Of a DNA stretch of 47,346 nt, positions 1 to 7,295 are shown piece by piece; position 1 is the stretch's first letter; the number at the start of each line of letters is the position of its first letter. The DNA comes from Litorimonas sp049647245 (GTDB lineage Bacteria; Pseudomonadota; Alphaproteobacteria; Caulobacterales; Maricaulaceae), in NCBI GenBank assembly GCA_049647245.1, contig JBARXH010000226.1, positions 1 through 47,346 on the forward strand, given 5' to 3'. The notes beneath the pieces are model-generated. The model did not search any database. It worked only from the letters and a program-made list of their open reading frames with translations, and was not told the DNA's origin. Position numbers and translations under genes: made by a program.

Positions 1-359
1 GTCGAGCCCATGGCCGACACGGACGCCACGGCCGAGCCCGACACGGCCCCGAACATCATGGAGGCGCCGACATCGACCTGGCCCAGACCGCCCCGGGTCC
101 GCCCGAGCGCGGCCTCGGCGACGCGGACCAGCCGCTCCGCGATCCCGGTCCGGGCCATCAGGTCCCCGGCGAACACGAAGAAGGGAATGGCCATCAGGGT
201 GAAGACGTTCATGCCGGCGGCCATGCGCTGGAAGGGCACCACGGGCGGCAGGCCGAGCAGGAGGAAGGTTGCGAGCGACGCCGCGCCCAACGAGTAGGCG
301 ATCGGCACGCCGATCAGCAGAAGGGCGAAGAGAAGCCCGACGAGAAAGATCAGTTCCAT
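1..359 (-). CDS. TRAP transporter large permease (DctM family), 5' part only
   Basis: The leftward reading frame starts with ATG at 359 and stays open to the window edge, giving the first 119 residues. They begin MELIFLVGLLFALLLIGVPI and continue with the features of the DctM/YiaN large membrane subunit: a hydrophobic first helix, the stretch AIPFFVFAGDLMARTGIAER, and the glycine- and serine-rich segment near GAVSGSAVASVSAMGS. This subunit forms the ion-coupled translocation channel of TRAP transporters in the inner membrane. The start overlaps the end of the small permease gene by 10 bases, so the three TRAP genes are translationally coupled. The substrate is inferred, not seen: next to alginate genes, an unsaturated or keto-deoxy uronate is more likely than a C4-dicarboxylate. 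Confidence 0.93.
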   Translation of the reverse strand, partial: MELIFLVGLLFALLLIGVPIAYSLGAASLATFLLLGLPPVVPFQRMAAGMNVFTLMAIPFFVFAGDLMARTGIAERLVRVAEAALGRTRGGLGQVDVGASMMFGAVSGSAVASVSAMGS

Positions 360-856
360 ATCGGTCTCACGGTCTTGTCCTTAGCTTCGGCCAATGTCTG
401 TTCCAGTGCGAAGAAAGCGGTCAGCGCCCCGGACAGGGCGATGGGTACATAGGCCCAGCCGCGCGACAGTCCGAGCGTCGGTATGGCGTGCGACCAGACG
501 GCCCGCGTCAGTTCCACGCCGTAAACGGCCATGAAGAGCCCGAAGACCATGACCACGAGGTGGCAGAACATGCGGATGCGCCGGCGCGTGACGGGCTTGG
601 CGCGGTCCTGGATCATGGTGAGCTGGATGTGGAAGCCCTCGCGGACTCCTGCAGCGGCGGCGAACAGGATGAACCAGAGCATGAGGAGCAGGGAGGCCTG
701 CTCCGCCCAGGCGGGCGAGGCCCCCAGCACGTAGCGGGCGAAGACCTGCCAGCTGATGATGGCCGTCATGCCGATCAACCCGAAGGCGGAAAAAAGGAGC
801 GAAAAGCGCGACAACGCCATGGACACGCGGTCCATCGCGGAAAGGGTCTCACTCAT
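350..856 (-). CDS. TRAP transporter small permease (DctQ family)
   Basis: A 168-residue protein starting MSETLSAMDRVSMALSRFSL with four hydrophobic segments, the size and layout of DctQ small membrane subunits. The motif ISWQVFARYVLGASPAWAEQ is the typical DctQ pattern (W-Q-V-x-x-R-Y with a following W-x-E). It pairs with the large permease to form the membrane part of a TRAP transporter. A longer frame upstream exists, but this ATG overlaps the stop of the binding-protein gene as ATGA (853-856), which fixes the start. It lies between binding protein and large permease, the normal TRAP gene order. Confidence 0.93.
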   Translation of the reverse strand: MSETLSAMDRVSMALSRFSLLFSAFGLIGMTAIISWQVFARYVLGASPAWAEQASLLLMLWFILFAAAAGVREGFHIQLTMIQDRAKPVTRRRIRMFCHLVVMVFGLFMAVYGVELTRAVWSHAIPTLGLSRGWAYVPIALSGALTAFFALEQTLAEAKDKTVRPIWN

Positions 857-1866
857 GCCTGGTCCTCCACGGCCTGGATGTCGTCGGCGAGTTTCTTCAA
901 CTCCGGCGTATCGAGGAAACGGTCCCAGACGGGACGAACCTTTTCCTGGAACGGCAAGGGGTTGGGTTCGCTGACCTGGATGTCGCGGCCCGAACCGAGG
1001 ACGATTTCCTTGGACCGTTCCACTCGGAGGTCCCACGCTTCGCGCATCACCGGAACGCTGGCCCGGGCGGCGTCCATGACATGCTCCTGGTCGGCTGCGC
1101 TCAGCCGGTTCCAGGTCTTCAGGCTCAGGGCCACGACCTCCGGAGAGATGACGTGGCGCGTCAGGCTGTAATAGCGCGCCGTTTCGAAGTGGCGCATGGA
1201 TTCGTAAGAGGGCCAGTTGTTCTCCGCCCCGTCGATGACGCCCTGCAACAGCGCCTGGTAGACTTCGCCGAGAGGAATGGGGGTCGGGTTGCCGCCCAGC
1301 GTCTGGATCATGGACACATAGAGATCGGAGTTCTGCACGCGGATCTTCATTCCCGCCAGATCGTCGGGCTCCATCACCGGACGCTCGGACGTGTAGAAGC
1401 TGCGGGCGCCCGAATCATAGAAGGCGAGGCCGACCAGCCCATGCTGGCGCATGGCGTCGAGGATGGCCCGTCCGGGCGCGCCGTCCATGGCGGCGCGCAT
1501 GTGCGGGATGGACCGGAACATGAAAGGCAGGGACGGCACGCGCGTTTCCGGGACGAAGGCGTTGAGAGGCGCGATGTTGGCGCGCACGATGTCCAGCCCA
1601 CCGAACACGGTCAATTCGACTGCATCCTTTTCCGCGCCGAGTTGCGCACCGGGATAGATCTTAAGGCGCATCCGGCCCTCGGTCCGTTCCTGGAGGACCG
1701 AGCTCATGTGCTGAAGGCCGATGATGGTCGGGAACCCTTCAGGAAGGATGTCCGCTGCTCTGAGCAGCAGCGGGCTGGCATTGTTACAGGCGGATAATCC
1801 AGCGGACCCGGCCAGTGCCAAGCCGGTCGCTCCCATCTTCAGCAGGCGTCTTCGTGCGATCGTCAT
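853..1866 (-). CDS. TRAP transporter solute-binding protein (DctP family), predicted lipoprotein
   Basis: A 337-residue periplasmic binding protein. The N-terminus has a twin-arginine motif (RRRLLK, residues 5-10), a hydrophobic segment and a lipobox ending L-S-A-C, so it may be exported by Tat and lipid-anchored, whereas most DctP proteins are soluble. The body carries family signatures: FGGLDIVRANIAPLN, then VQNSDLYVSMIQTLGGNPTP followed by PLGEVYQALLQGVIDGAEN, where the conserved Arg before VQNSD contacts the ligand carboxylate in the family. First gene of the TRAP operon, divergent from a TonB receptor of the alginate locus. By context it probably binds unsaturated uronates, DEH or KDG; the sequence alone does not decide this. 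Confidence 0.92.
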   Translation of the reverse strand: MTIARRRLLKMGATGLALAGSAGLSACNNASPLLLRAADILPEGFPTIIGLQHMSSVLQERTEGRMRLKIYPGAQLGAEKDAVELTVFGGLDIVRANIAPLNAFVPETRVPSLPFMFRSIPHMRAAMDGAPGRAILDAMRQHGLVGLAFYDSGARSFYTSERPVMEPDDLAGMKIRVQNSDLYVSMIQTLGGNPTPIPLGEVYQALLQGVIDGAENNWPSYESMRHFETARYYSLTRHVISPEVVALSLKTWNRLSAADQEHVMDAARASVPVMREAWDLRVERSKEIVLGSGRDIQVSEPNPLPFQEKVRPVWDRFLDTPELKKLADDIQAVEDQA

Positions 1867-2223
1867 GGCGTCATTGTCCCCCGCGCTTGCAATTCATGTC
1901 TTTTATGGTAACCGGTGTCATCATGCAACGTAACTCCGCCGGATCAAGGATGCGGAGTGCGTGTGAAGGGGATGGCCCATGCTGGCAAACGCTGAATCAA
2001 TGTGTGAACTCGTGGCCGAATTTCGGCCCGCCGACGGAAAAGCGCGGCACTGCGGAAGCCCGCAGGAGCGCGGTTCTGCACGGTCAGCCACAATCCAGAT
2101 CCCCTCAAATTGGTATTACCAATCATGAAAGATTGGTATTCTTATTGTCTTGACAATCCATCCATTCCGATTTCATGACAAGTGAAAAGTCTAAAAAGAC
2201 TGAACTTAAAAAGGGGAGATACA
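1867..2223. promoter_or_regulatory. Divergent promoter region between TRAP operon and first TonB receptor
   Basis: This 357-base stretch has no convincing gene. It separates the leftward TRAP operon from the rightward TonB receptor gene. It holds a perfect GntR-type palindrome (2109-2123), a further half-site ATTGGTATT (2132-2140) and a TTGACA hexamer (2150-2155) that could be the -35 element of the receptor promoter; I see no clear -10. The receptor gene is preceded by the ribosome binding site AAAAAGGGGAGA. On the TRAP side, TGGTAACCGGT (1906-1916) is a poor version of the same operator. Confidence 0.6.
2109..2123. promoter_or_regulatory. Putative GntR/FadR-type operator
   Basis: ATTGGTATTACCAAT is a perfect inverted repeat with 7-base arms around a central T. 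It matches the TNGTNNNACNA pattern bound by FadR-subfamily GntR regulators and resembles ExuR/UxuR-type sites of hexuronate genes. It lies about 100 bases before the receptor start. Binding by the GntR protein at 6428-7174 is inferred. Confidence 0.65.
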
Positions 2224-5200
2224 ATGCCAAATTCCAGAGAAGTCATGCCTGCCGTCCGGCGATCGATCGCCGCGCTGTCCGGCGCGTCGATGCTCGCGCT
2301 GCTGACCGCGCAAGGGGCCGTCGCCCAGGATTCCGGTCTGCAGGACGATGACGAGGTCATCGCGACCGGCATCCGCCAGTCGCTGGAAAACGCGCTGGCG
2401 CTGGAGCGCGATGCCAGCAACCTCATCGAGGTCATCCAGGCCGAGGACATCGGCAAGCTGCCCGACCAGAACCTCGCCGAGGTGCTGGAAAACATCACGG
2501 GCATCCAGATCACGCGGACGGCCGGCGTCGGCACGGGCGTGCAGATCCGCGGCACCAATGCCAACCGCGTCGAGATCAACGGTGTCTCGACGGTCGGTTC
2601 GGGATCGGGCCGCAGCGGCATCGACTTCGAGGACGTCAACGCGGCCATCATCGCGGGCGTGGAGGTCATCAAGGCCCCGCTCGCCAGCACGATCGAAGGC
2701 TCGGTCGGCGGCACCATCAACCTGAAGACGATCCGTCCGCTGGACCTCGAAGAAACGCTCGGCTCCATCCGCATCCAGGCCGAGGACAGCAACCTGTCCA
2801 CGGAAGGGCTGAAGCCGCGTATCTCCGGCGCCTACGGCGACAAGTGGTCGACCGACATGGGCGAGATCGGTTTCGTCATCAGCGGCAGCTACACCGAGCA
2901 GGAAGCCGTCTCCTTCCGTCCGCGGGCGGACCGCGACAACATCGCCTCCCCGCCAGGAGCGAACCCGGCCGAGTTCCTCGGCATCCAGTTCCTCGTGCAG
3001 GAACAGGAAAACGACGATTACGAGACGATCAACGTGGCTTCCACGCTGGAATGGGCGCCCAACGACAATCTGCGCTTCTATCTCGATGCGGTCGTCAACG
3101 AGCAGGAACGCAGCCGCGACCAGTACCGCCTGCAGGCGTCCGGCGTCAGCTCCCTGCGCCAGATCAGCATTCCCACGGCGTTCGAGACGGTCGATTTCGG
3201 TGTGGGGCCGGGCCAGTTCCCGGCCGCGCTGCGCGGATTCCTGGAGCCGGATCTCGCCAATGACGACGACGATCCGAACCTTCGCTTCTCCAGCGACACG
3301 GCCTCGCGCATCACGGACAGCGAGATCTTCTCGCTGGGCGGCGAGTGGTCGCGCGACCGGCTGTCGGTCCGCGCCGAGGTGGCGACGACGCGCGCCGATA
3401 CGGTCAACCCGAATCTCAGCACGACCCTGAACTTCATCAACCCGAACTGTCCGCTGGACGGCGGGGCGACGGGCGATCCGAGCACCAGCAACGACAATTG
3501 CGTGCCGTTCGTCTACGACCTGTCAAACAACTCGCTGTCGTTCGGGATCAATTTCGACTCGCCCTTCGCGCCGTCCGTGGCCGACCTGACCAACCCGGCG
3601 AACGTCGTGCTCGACCAGGTCGATATCGGCCGCAACACCAGCGAGAACAAAGAGGACGCCTTCCGGCTCGATCTCTCCTACGACGTGGACGGCCTGCTGG
3701 GTAACAGCCTCATCAAGTCCGTCGACGTGGGTTACCGCTACAGCGAATCGTCGAGCACTTTCGAGCAGGTTACGGACCGGATCGGGGGCTTCAGCCGCCT
3801 GGAAGACAGTCCTCGCGGGACGCTTTTCGAGGAACTGCTCGTCGCGGGTCCCGACAATTTCGGGGACGCGGACGGCCGCGACCTCTTCATCTCGAACTTC
3901 CTGCTGGTCGATCCGGACCGGGCCTTCTCCGATCCGGACGGCACGCTGGCGATCCTGGAGGCGGCCCTGGCGGCGCAACGCGTCCTGGAACCCCAGGCGG
4001 ACGGCGACCTGACGGCCAATCTGAGTTCCAACCAGAACGCCTTCTTCGACGTCACGGAGAAGACGAACGCCTTCTACGCGCAAGCCAATTTCGAATACGG
4101 GATCGCGCGCGGCAATGTGGGTTTCCGCTATCTGGAAACGGAAGTGGATTCGGTCGCCTTCGGACCGGCGGACGCCAACGGCAACCGCACGCTCGTGAGC
4201 ACGCCGGGCGAGTATGACTTCTTCCTGCCGCGCCTGAACCTGGTTCTGGAGCCGGCGGAGAATTTCCTCATCCGCGGGGGCTACAGCACGGACATCCGCC
4301 GTCCCAACTTCAGCGACCTGAACACGTCCTTCACCTTCAATCCGGGGGAGAACTTCGTGGTCGCGCTCGGCAATCCGGGTCTCGAGCCGGAAGAGGTCGA
4401 CTCGTTCGACATCGCCGCCGAGTGGTATTTCGCGCCGGCGTCCGTGTTCAGCGTGGGCTACTTCAACAAGAAGCGGACCAACATTTTCGGCATCGACTTC
4501 GAGGGCGCGGCTCTCATCCCCGATCCGACGACGACAGCCGGGTTTGCGCGTGAAACCGATCCCAGCTGTCCCGGCGGCGGTATCTTCAACCCGATCGCGC
4601 AGCCCAACCAGTTCGGGGACCCGAACACGGTCGGCCTGTGTGCGGACCTGACGCGTCCGGGCAACGACCCGGCGACCACGACCCAGGAAGGCTTCGAGTT
4701 CGCGTTCCAGTACAGCCTCGCCGAATGGGAAGAGCGTCTGGGCAATTACGGCTGGATGTCGGGCTTCGGCGTCATCGCCAACTATACGGTTCAGGATTTC
4801 AGCGGCGGCTCCGTCGTGGATACGACCTCGGGCCGGGGCCGGAACGTGCTGGGCGATGTCAGCATTCCGCGCGGCCTGCTCGACTTCTCCGAAAACGCCT
4901 ACAACCTGACGGGCTATTACGAGAAATACGGCCTGACGGCGCGTCTGCGCTACACATGGCGCGAAGCCTTCCGGACACAGGACTTCGGCGGCGGTGCCAA
5001 TACGAGCGGCAGCTCCACCTTCAGCTTCCCGGTCGTGACGGCCGATCGCGGGCAGCTGAACGGCAGTCTCAGCTACGACATCAACGACCATTTCACGGTC
5101 GGCGTCGAAGCGGTGAACCTGACCAAGTCCAATATCTTCCAGCGCTGCGTGTCGGGCACAGGCCCGCTCTGCTTCGTGGGGTATCCCGACCGCCGGATCA

Positions 5201-5226
5201 TCTTCGGTGGCAGCTACCGCTTCTAG
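2224..5226 (+). CDS. TonB-dependent outer-membrane receptor, probable alginate oligosaccharide uptake
   Basis: A 1000-residue receptor. It starts with a signal peptide ending in AVAQ, followed by a TonB-box-like segment DEVIATGIR. The plug domain follows with LPDQNLAEVLENITGIQITR, VQIRGTNANRVEINGV and a GSVGGTINLKT motif, then a long beta barrel ending in aromatic FGGSYRF, the usual outer-membrane C-terminus. Such receptors import oligosaccharides with energy from TonB/ExbBD. The frame opens earlier (2182), but the ATG at 2224 follows AAAAAGGGGAGA at the right distance and begins a proper signal peptide. The operator palindrome and the neighbouring PL6 and PL17 lyases point to alginate oligomers; the exact ligand is inferred. 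Confidence 0.93.
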   Translation: MPNSREVMPAVRRSIAALSGASMLALLTAQGAVAQDSGLQDDDEVIATGIRQSLENALALERDASNLIEVIQAEDIGKLPDQNLAEVLENITGIQITRTAGVGTGVQIRGTNANRVEINGVSTVGSGSGRSGIDFEDVNAAIIAGVEVIKAPLASTIEGSVGGTINLKTIRPLDLEETLGSIRIQAEDSNLSTEGLKPRISGAYGDKWSTDMGEIGFVISGSYTEQEAVSFRPRADRDNIASPPGANPAEFLGIQFLVQEQENDDYETINVASTLEWAPNDNLRFYLDAVVNEQERSRDQYRLQASGVSSLRQISIPTAFETVDFGVGPGQFPAALRGFLEPDLANDDDDPNLRFSSDTASRITDSEIFSLGGEWSRDRLSVRAEVATTRADTVNPNLSTTLNFINPNCPLDGGATGDPSTSNDNCVPFVYDLSNNSLSFGINFDSPFAPSVADLTNPANVVLDQVDIGRNTSENKEDAFRLDLSYDVDGLLGNSLIKSVDVGYRYSESSSTFEQVTDRIGGFSRLEDSPRGTLFEELLVAGPDNFGDADGRDLFISNFLLVDPDRAFSDPDGTLAILEAALAAQRVLEPQADGDLTANLSSNQNAFFDVTEKTNAFYAQANFEYGIARGNVGFRYLETEVDSVAFGPADANGNRTLVSTPGEYDFFLPRLNLVLEPAENFLIRGGYSTDIRRPNFSDLNTSFTFNPGENFVVALGNPGLEPEEVDSFDIAAEWYFAPASVFSVGYFNKKRTNIFGIDFEGAALIPDPTTTAGFARETDPSCPGGGIFNPIAQPNQFGDPNTVGLCADLTRPGNDPATTTQEGFEFAFQYSLAEWEERLGNYGWMSGFGVIANYTVQDFSGGSVVDTTSGRGRNVLGDVSIPRGLLDFSENAYNLTGYYEKYGLTARLRYTWREAFRTQDFGGGANTSGSSTFSFPVVTADRGQLNGSLSYDINDHFTVGVEAVNLTKSNIFQRCVSGTGPLCFVGYPDRRIIFGGSYRF

Positions 5227-5234
5227 GGCGGCTT

Positions 5235-5268
5235 CTGCGGGATGCCTCGCCGCGTCCCGCAGCTTTCC
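5235..5268 (+). terminator. Probable hairpin terminator after first TonB receptor
   Basis: CTGCGGGA (5235-5242) and TCCCGCAG (5255-5262) form a perfect 8-bp stem with a 12-base loop, followed by CTTTCC. It begins 9 bases after the receptor stop codon. The weak T-tract suggests only partial termination before the hydratase gene. Confidence 0.5.
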
Positions 5269-5475
5269 GCACCGATGGGGCGTTACCTGTTGGTGCGGCA
5301 GCGAGGGTCCGCTATCGGGGCATCCGGCTGATCTGCCGGACGCCAGTTCCGGACCGGACAGGCTTTGGATATTCTGGGGGTCTTCATGTCAGATACGCTC
5401 GACGCGTCCTGCGGGGTGGCTGTTCCCGCGGGCAGGTCCACCGGACCGTTCGGCATCATGACGGGTCCTGCATAG

Positions 5476-6297
5476 ATGAACGCTCTCGACTCCATATCCG
5501 ACGCATTTCTCTCCGCGCGACGCAACGCCGTTCCGCTGAGCGGTTTCCCTGGCGAGGTCCCGGCGGATCTTGCGACGGCCTACTCGGTCCAGGCCCGCTC
5601 CACCGAGCGGTGGGGCGAGCCGGTGGTCGGCTACAAGGTCGGCGGCATAGGGCCCCAATGGCGCGCCCGCTATCCCAGCCCGTGGCTCGCCGGACCCGTC
5701 TTCCCGTCGCTCGTCCAGTCCGTGGAGAAGGACGGTTCGGTCGAGGTCCCGGTCTATGAGGGCGGGTTCGCCGCATTCGAGCCGGAGCTGGTCTTCCGGA
5801 TCCGGGGCCACGGCGATCTGGACGAGGCGGTGCTGGATATCGAAACCGCCAAGCGTTTCGTTACGGACGTTCATATCGGGGCGGAGATCGCCAGCTCGCC
5901 CTTTTCCGGCATCAACGACGCCGGGCCGGGGTCCATCATCAGCGATTTCGGCAACCAATGCGGCGTCGTGATAGGCCCCAGGATCGACTGCGACTGGCTC
6001 GACCGTCTGGAAGAGATGACCGTCACCATGACCATAGACGGCCAGCATATCGGCCGGACGCAGCCCAATCCGGGAGCGGGTGGGCCGCTCGGGGCGCTCA
6101 TGTTTCTGCTCAACCACATCCGCATGCATGGGCTGGCCAGAGACCTTCCCGATGAAATTCTGCTGTCGAGCGGCGCGATCACCGGCGTTCACCGGGCGGA
6201 TGTCGGCGCGGTCGGCCGCATCGACTATGACGAGTTGGGCTCGATGAGTATCACGCTAACGCGCAAGACGCCTCTCTCGGCCGATGTGCCGGGGTGA
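5476..6297 (+). CDS. 2-keto-4-pentenoate hydratase-like protein (FAH superfamily)
   Basis: A 273-residue protein of the MhpD/2-oxopent-4-enoate hydratase branch of the fumarylacetoacetate hydrolase superfamily. Three acidic residues sit as in the metal site of that branch: E102 and E104 in FEPELVFRI and E137 in HIGAEIASS. The segments VVGYKVGG and LLSSGAITGVHRA are also typical. Known members hydrate 2-keto-4-enoates or act on related 2-keto acids with a divalent metal in the cytoplasm. Placed between a TonB receptor and the GntR regulator of an alginate locus, it may act on a uronate-derived unsaturated keto acid; that role is inference. The ATG has no strong ribosome binding site, but the product begins like its relatives. 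Confidence 0.8.
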   Translation: MNALDSISDAFLSARRNAVPLSGFPGEVPADLATAYSVQARSTERWGEPVVGYKVGGIGPQWRARYPSPWLAGPVFPSLVQSVEKDGSVEVPVYEGGFAAFEPELVFRIRGHGDLDEAVLDIETAKRFVTDVHIGAEIASSPFSGINDAGPGSIISDFGNQCGVVIGPRIDCDWLDRLEEMTVTMTIDGQHIGRTQPNPGAGGPLGALMFLLNHIRMHGLARDLPDEILLSSGAITGVHRADVGAVGRIDYDELGSMSITLTRKTPLSADVPG

Positions 6298-6392
6298 CTC
6301 TGAGGGCTCGCCACATCCTGCGCCCTGTCGCGCCGACTGGTTCCGGGTTCGCAAGCCGGGGCCTTGAGTCCCTTCGGGGAATTGGTAAGGGA

Positions 6393-6410
6393 GGTTTGTC
6401 CACACAAACC
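6393..6410. promoter_or_regulatory. Inverted repeat before GntR gene, possible autoregulatory operator
   Basis: GGTTTGT (6393-6399) and ACAAACC (6404-6410) form a perfect 7+4+7 palindrome ending 17 bases before the regulator start. The core TTGT-N4-ACAA resembles the FadR-type pattern with one extra spacer base. It is flanked by ATTGG motifs at 6381 and 6412. Confidence 0.5.
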
Positions 6411-6427
6411 CAATTGGCATAGACTCC

Positions 6428-7174
6428 ATGGCTGAGCAGCGGCTTTACCATACGATAGCGAACAAGATCCTGGAGTTGATCGACTCCGGCGTCTTCCCTC
6501 CGGGCAGCCGGCTGCCGGGCGAGCGCGATCTTGCCGAGAAATTCGGCGTCAGCCGCGTGGCGGTGCGGGAAGCCGAGATCGCCCTGCAGGCGCAAGGGCG
6601 CATCGAAATCAAGGTCGGGTCGGGTGCCTATGTGCTGGACGGGTCCCAACGGACGCTGACGGGCCTGCCCAAGGTCGGCCCGTTCGAACTGACCGAGGCC
6701 CGCGCCCTGTTCGAGGCCGAGGCGGCTGCCCTGGCCGCGCCGATCATCACCGACAAGGCGATCGAGGAACTCGAAGCCTATATCGCGATCATGTCCGGCA
6801 AGGTCGTGTCCGACATGAGCGCGGACGAGGCGGATGCGGAGTTCCACCGCACCATCGCGCGCGCCACGAACAATCACGCCATCATGTTCGTCATCGACAG
6901 CATGTGGGAAATGCGAACGGAAGCGGCACAGCTGCAGAAGGTCTACCGCAATGTCTGCGACAAGGACTCCAGCCACCGCGAGGATGAACACGATGCGATC
7001 GTGGATGCACTGCGCAACCGCGATTCGGGTGCGGCGCGCAAAGCCATGCGCGCCCACTTCACCCGCATGATCGACGCCTTGCTCGAAGCCTCCGAGGAAG
7101 AGGCCTATCAGGAAGTCAAACGCAAGGCCGCCGAGAGCCGGTCGCGCTATACGCTGTCGCGGGCGCTGACCTGA
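6428..7174 (+). CDS. GntR-family transcriptional regulator, FadR (FCD) subfamily
   Basis: A 248-residue regulator. Residues 1-75 form a winged helix: PPGSRLPGERDLAEKFGVSRVAVREAEIAL is the canonical GntR recognition segment (cited here as a run of family-typical positions 22-50), followed by a VGSGAYV wing. The C-terminal part is an all-helical FCD ligand domain with an Asp/His metal-site pattern: D in DEADAEFH, H in EFHRTIARAT, H in EDEHDAIV and H in RAHFTRM. Regulators of this kind often respond to hexuronate metabolites. It sits between the two receptor genes, and palindromes of the TNGTNNNACNA type precede both. I infer that it represses the alginate genes and is relieved by a DEH or KDG-like metabolite. 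Confidence 0.9.
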   Translation: MAEQRLYHTIANKILELIDSGVFPPGSRLPGERDLAEKFGVSRVAVREAEIALQAQGRIEIKVGSGAYVLDGSQRTLTGLPKVGPFELTEARALFEAEAAALAAPIITDKAIEELEAYIAIMSGKVVSDMSADEADAEFHRTIARATNNHAIMFVIDSMWEMRTEAAQLQKVYRNVCDKDSSHREDEHDAIVDALRNRDSGAARKAMRAHFTRMIDALLEASEEEAYQEVKRKAAESRSRYTLSRALT

Positions 7175-7182
7175 TCGTTCAC

Positions 7183-7226
7183 TGGTCCTACCAATTACTA
7201 CAATTGGTCACCATGACAGGTTGACA
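7183..7226 (+). promoter_or_regulatory. Tandem GntR-type operators and -35-like hexamer before second TonB receptor
   Basis: TGGTCCTACCA (7183-7193) fits TNGTNNNACNA exactly, as does the core of the palindrome at 2109-2123. A second, tighter copy TGGTCACCA lies at 7205-7213, and TTGACA at 7221-7226 could be a -35 element. No clear -10 is seen before the GGGGGAGGGG ribosome binding site at about 7286-7294. Confidence 0.55.
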
Positions 7227-7295
7227 CACCGGTCATGGTTCTCCACTCGGATGGAAAAGCGCCACAAGGTGCTGTTCATCACAAGGGGGAGGGGC

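Noticed and set aside
1906..1916. TGGTAACCGGT near the TRAP start as another GntR operator
   Set aside because: It does not fit TNGTNNNACNA on either strand; mentioned only as a weak resemblance.
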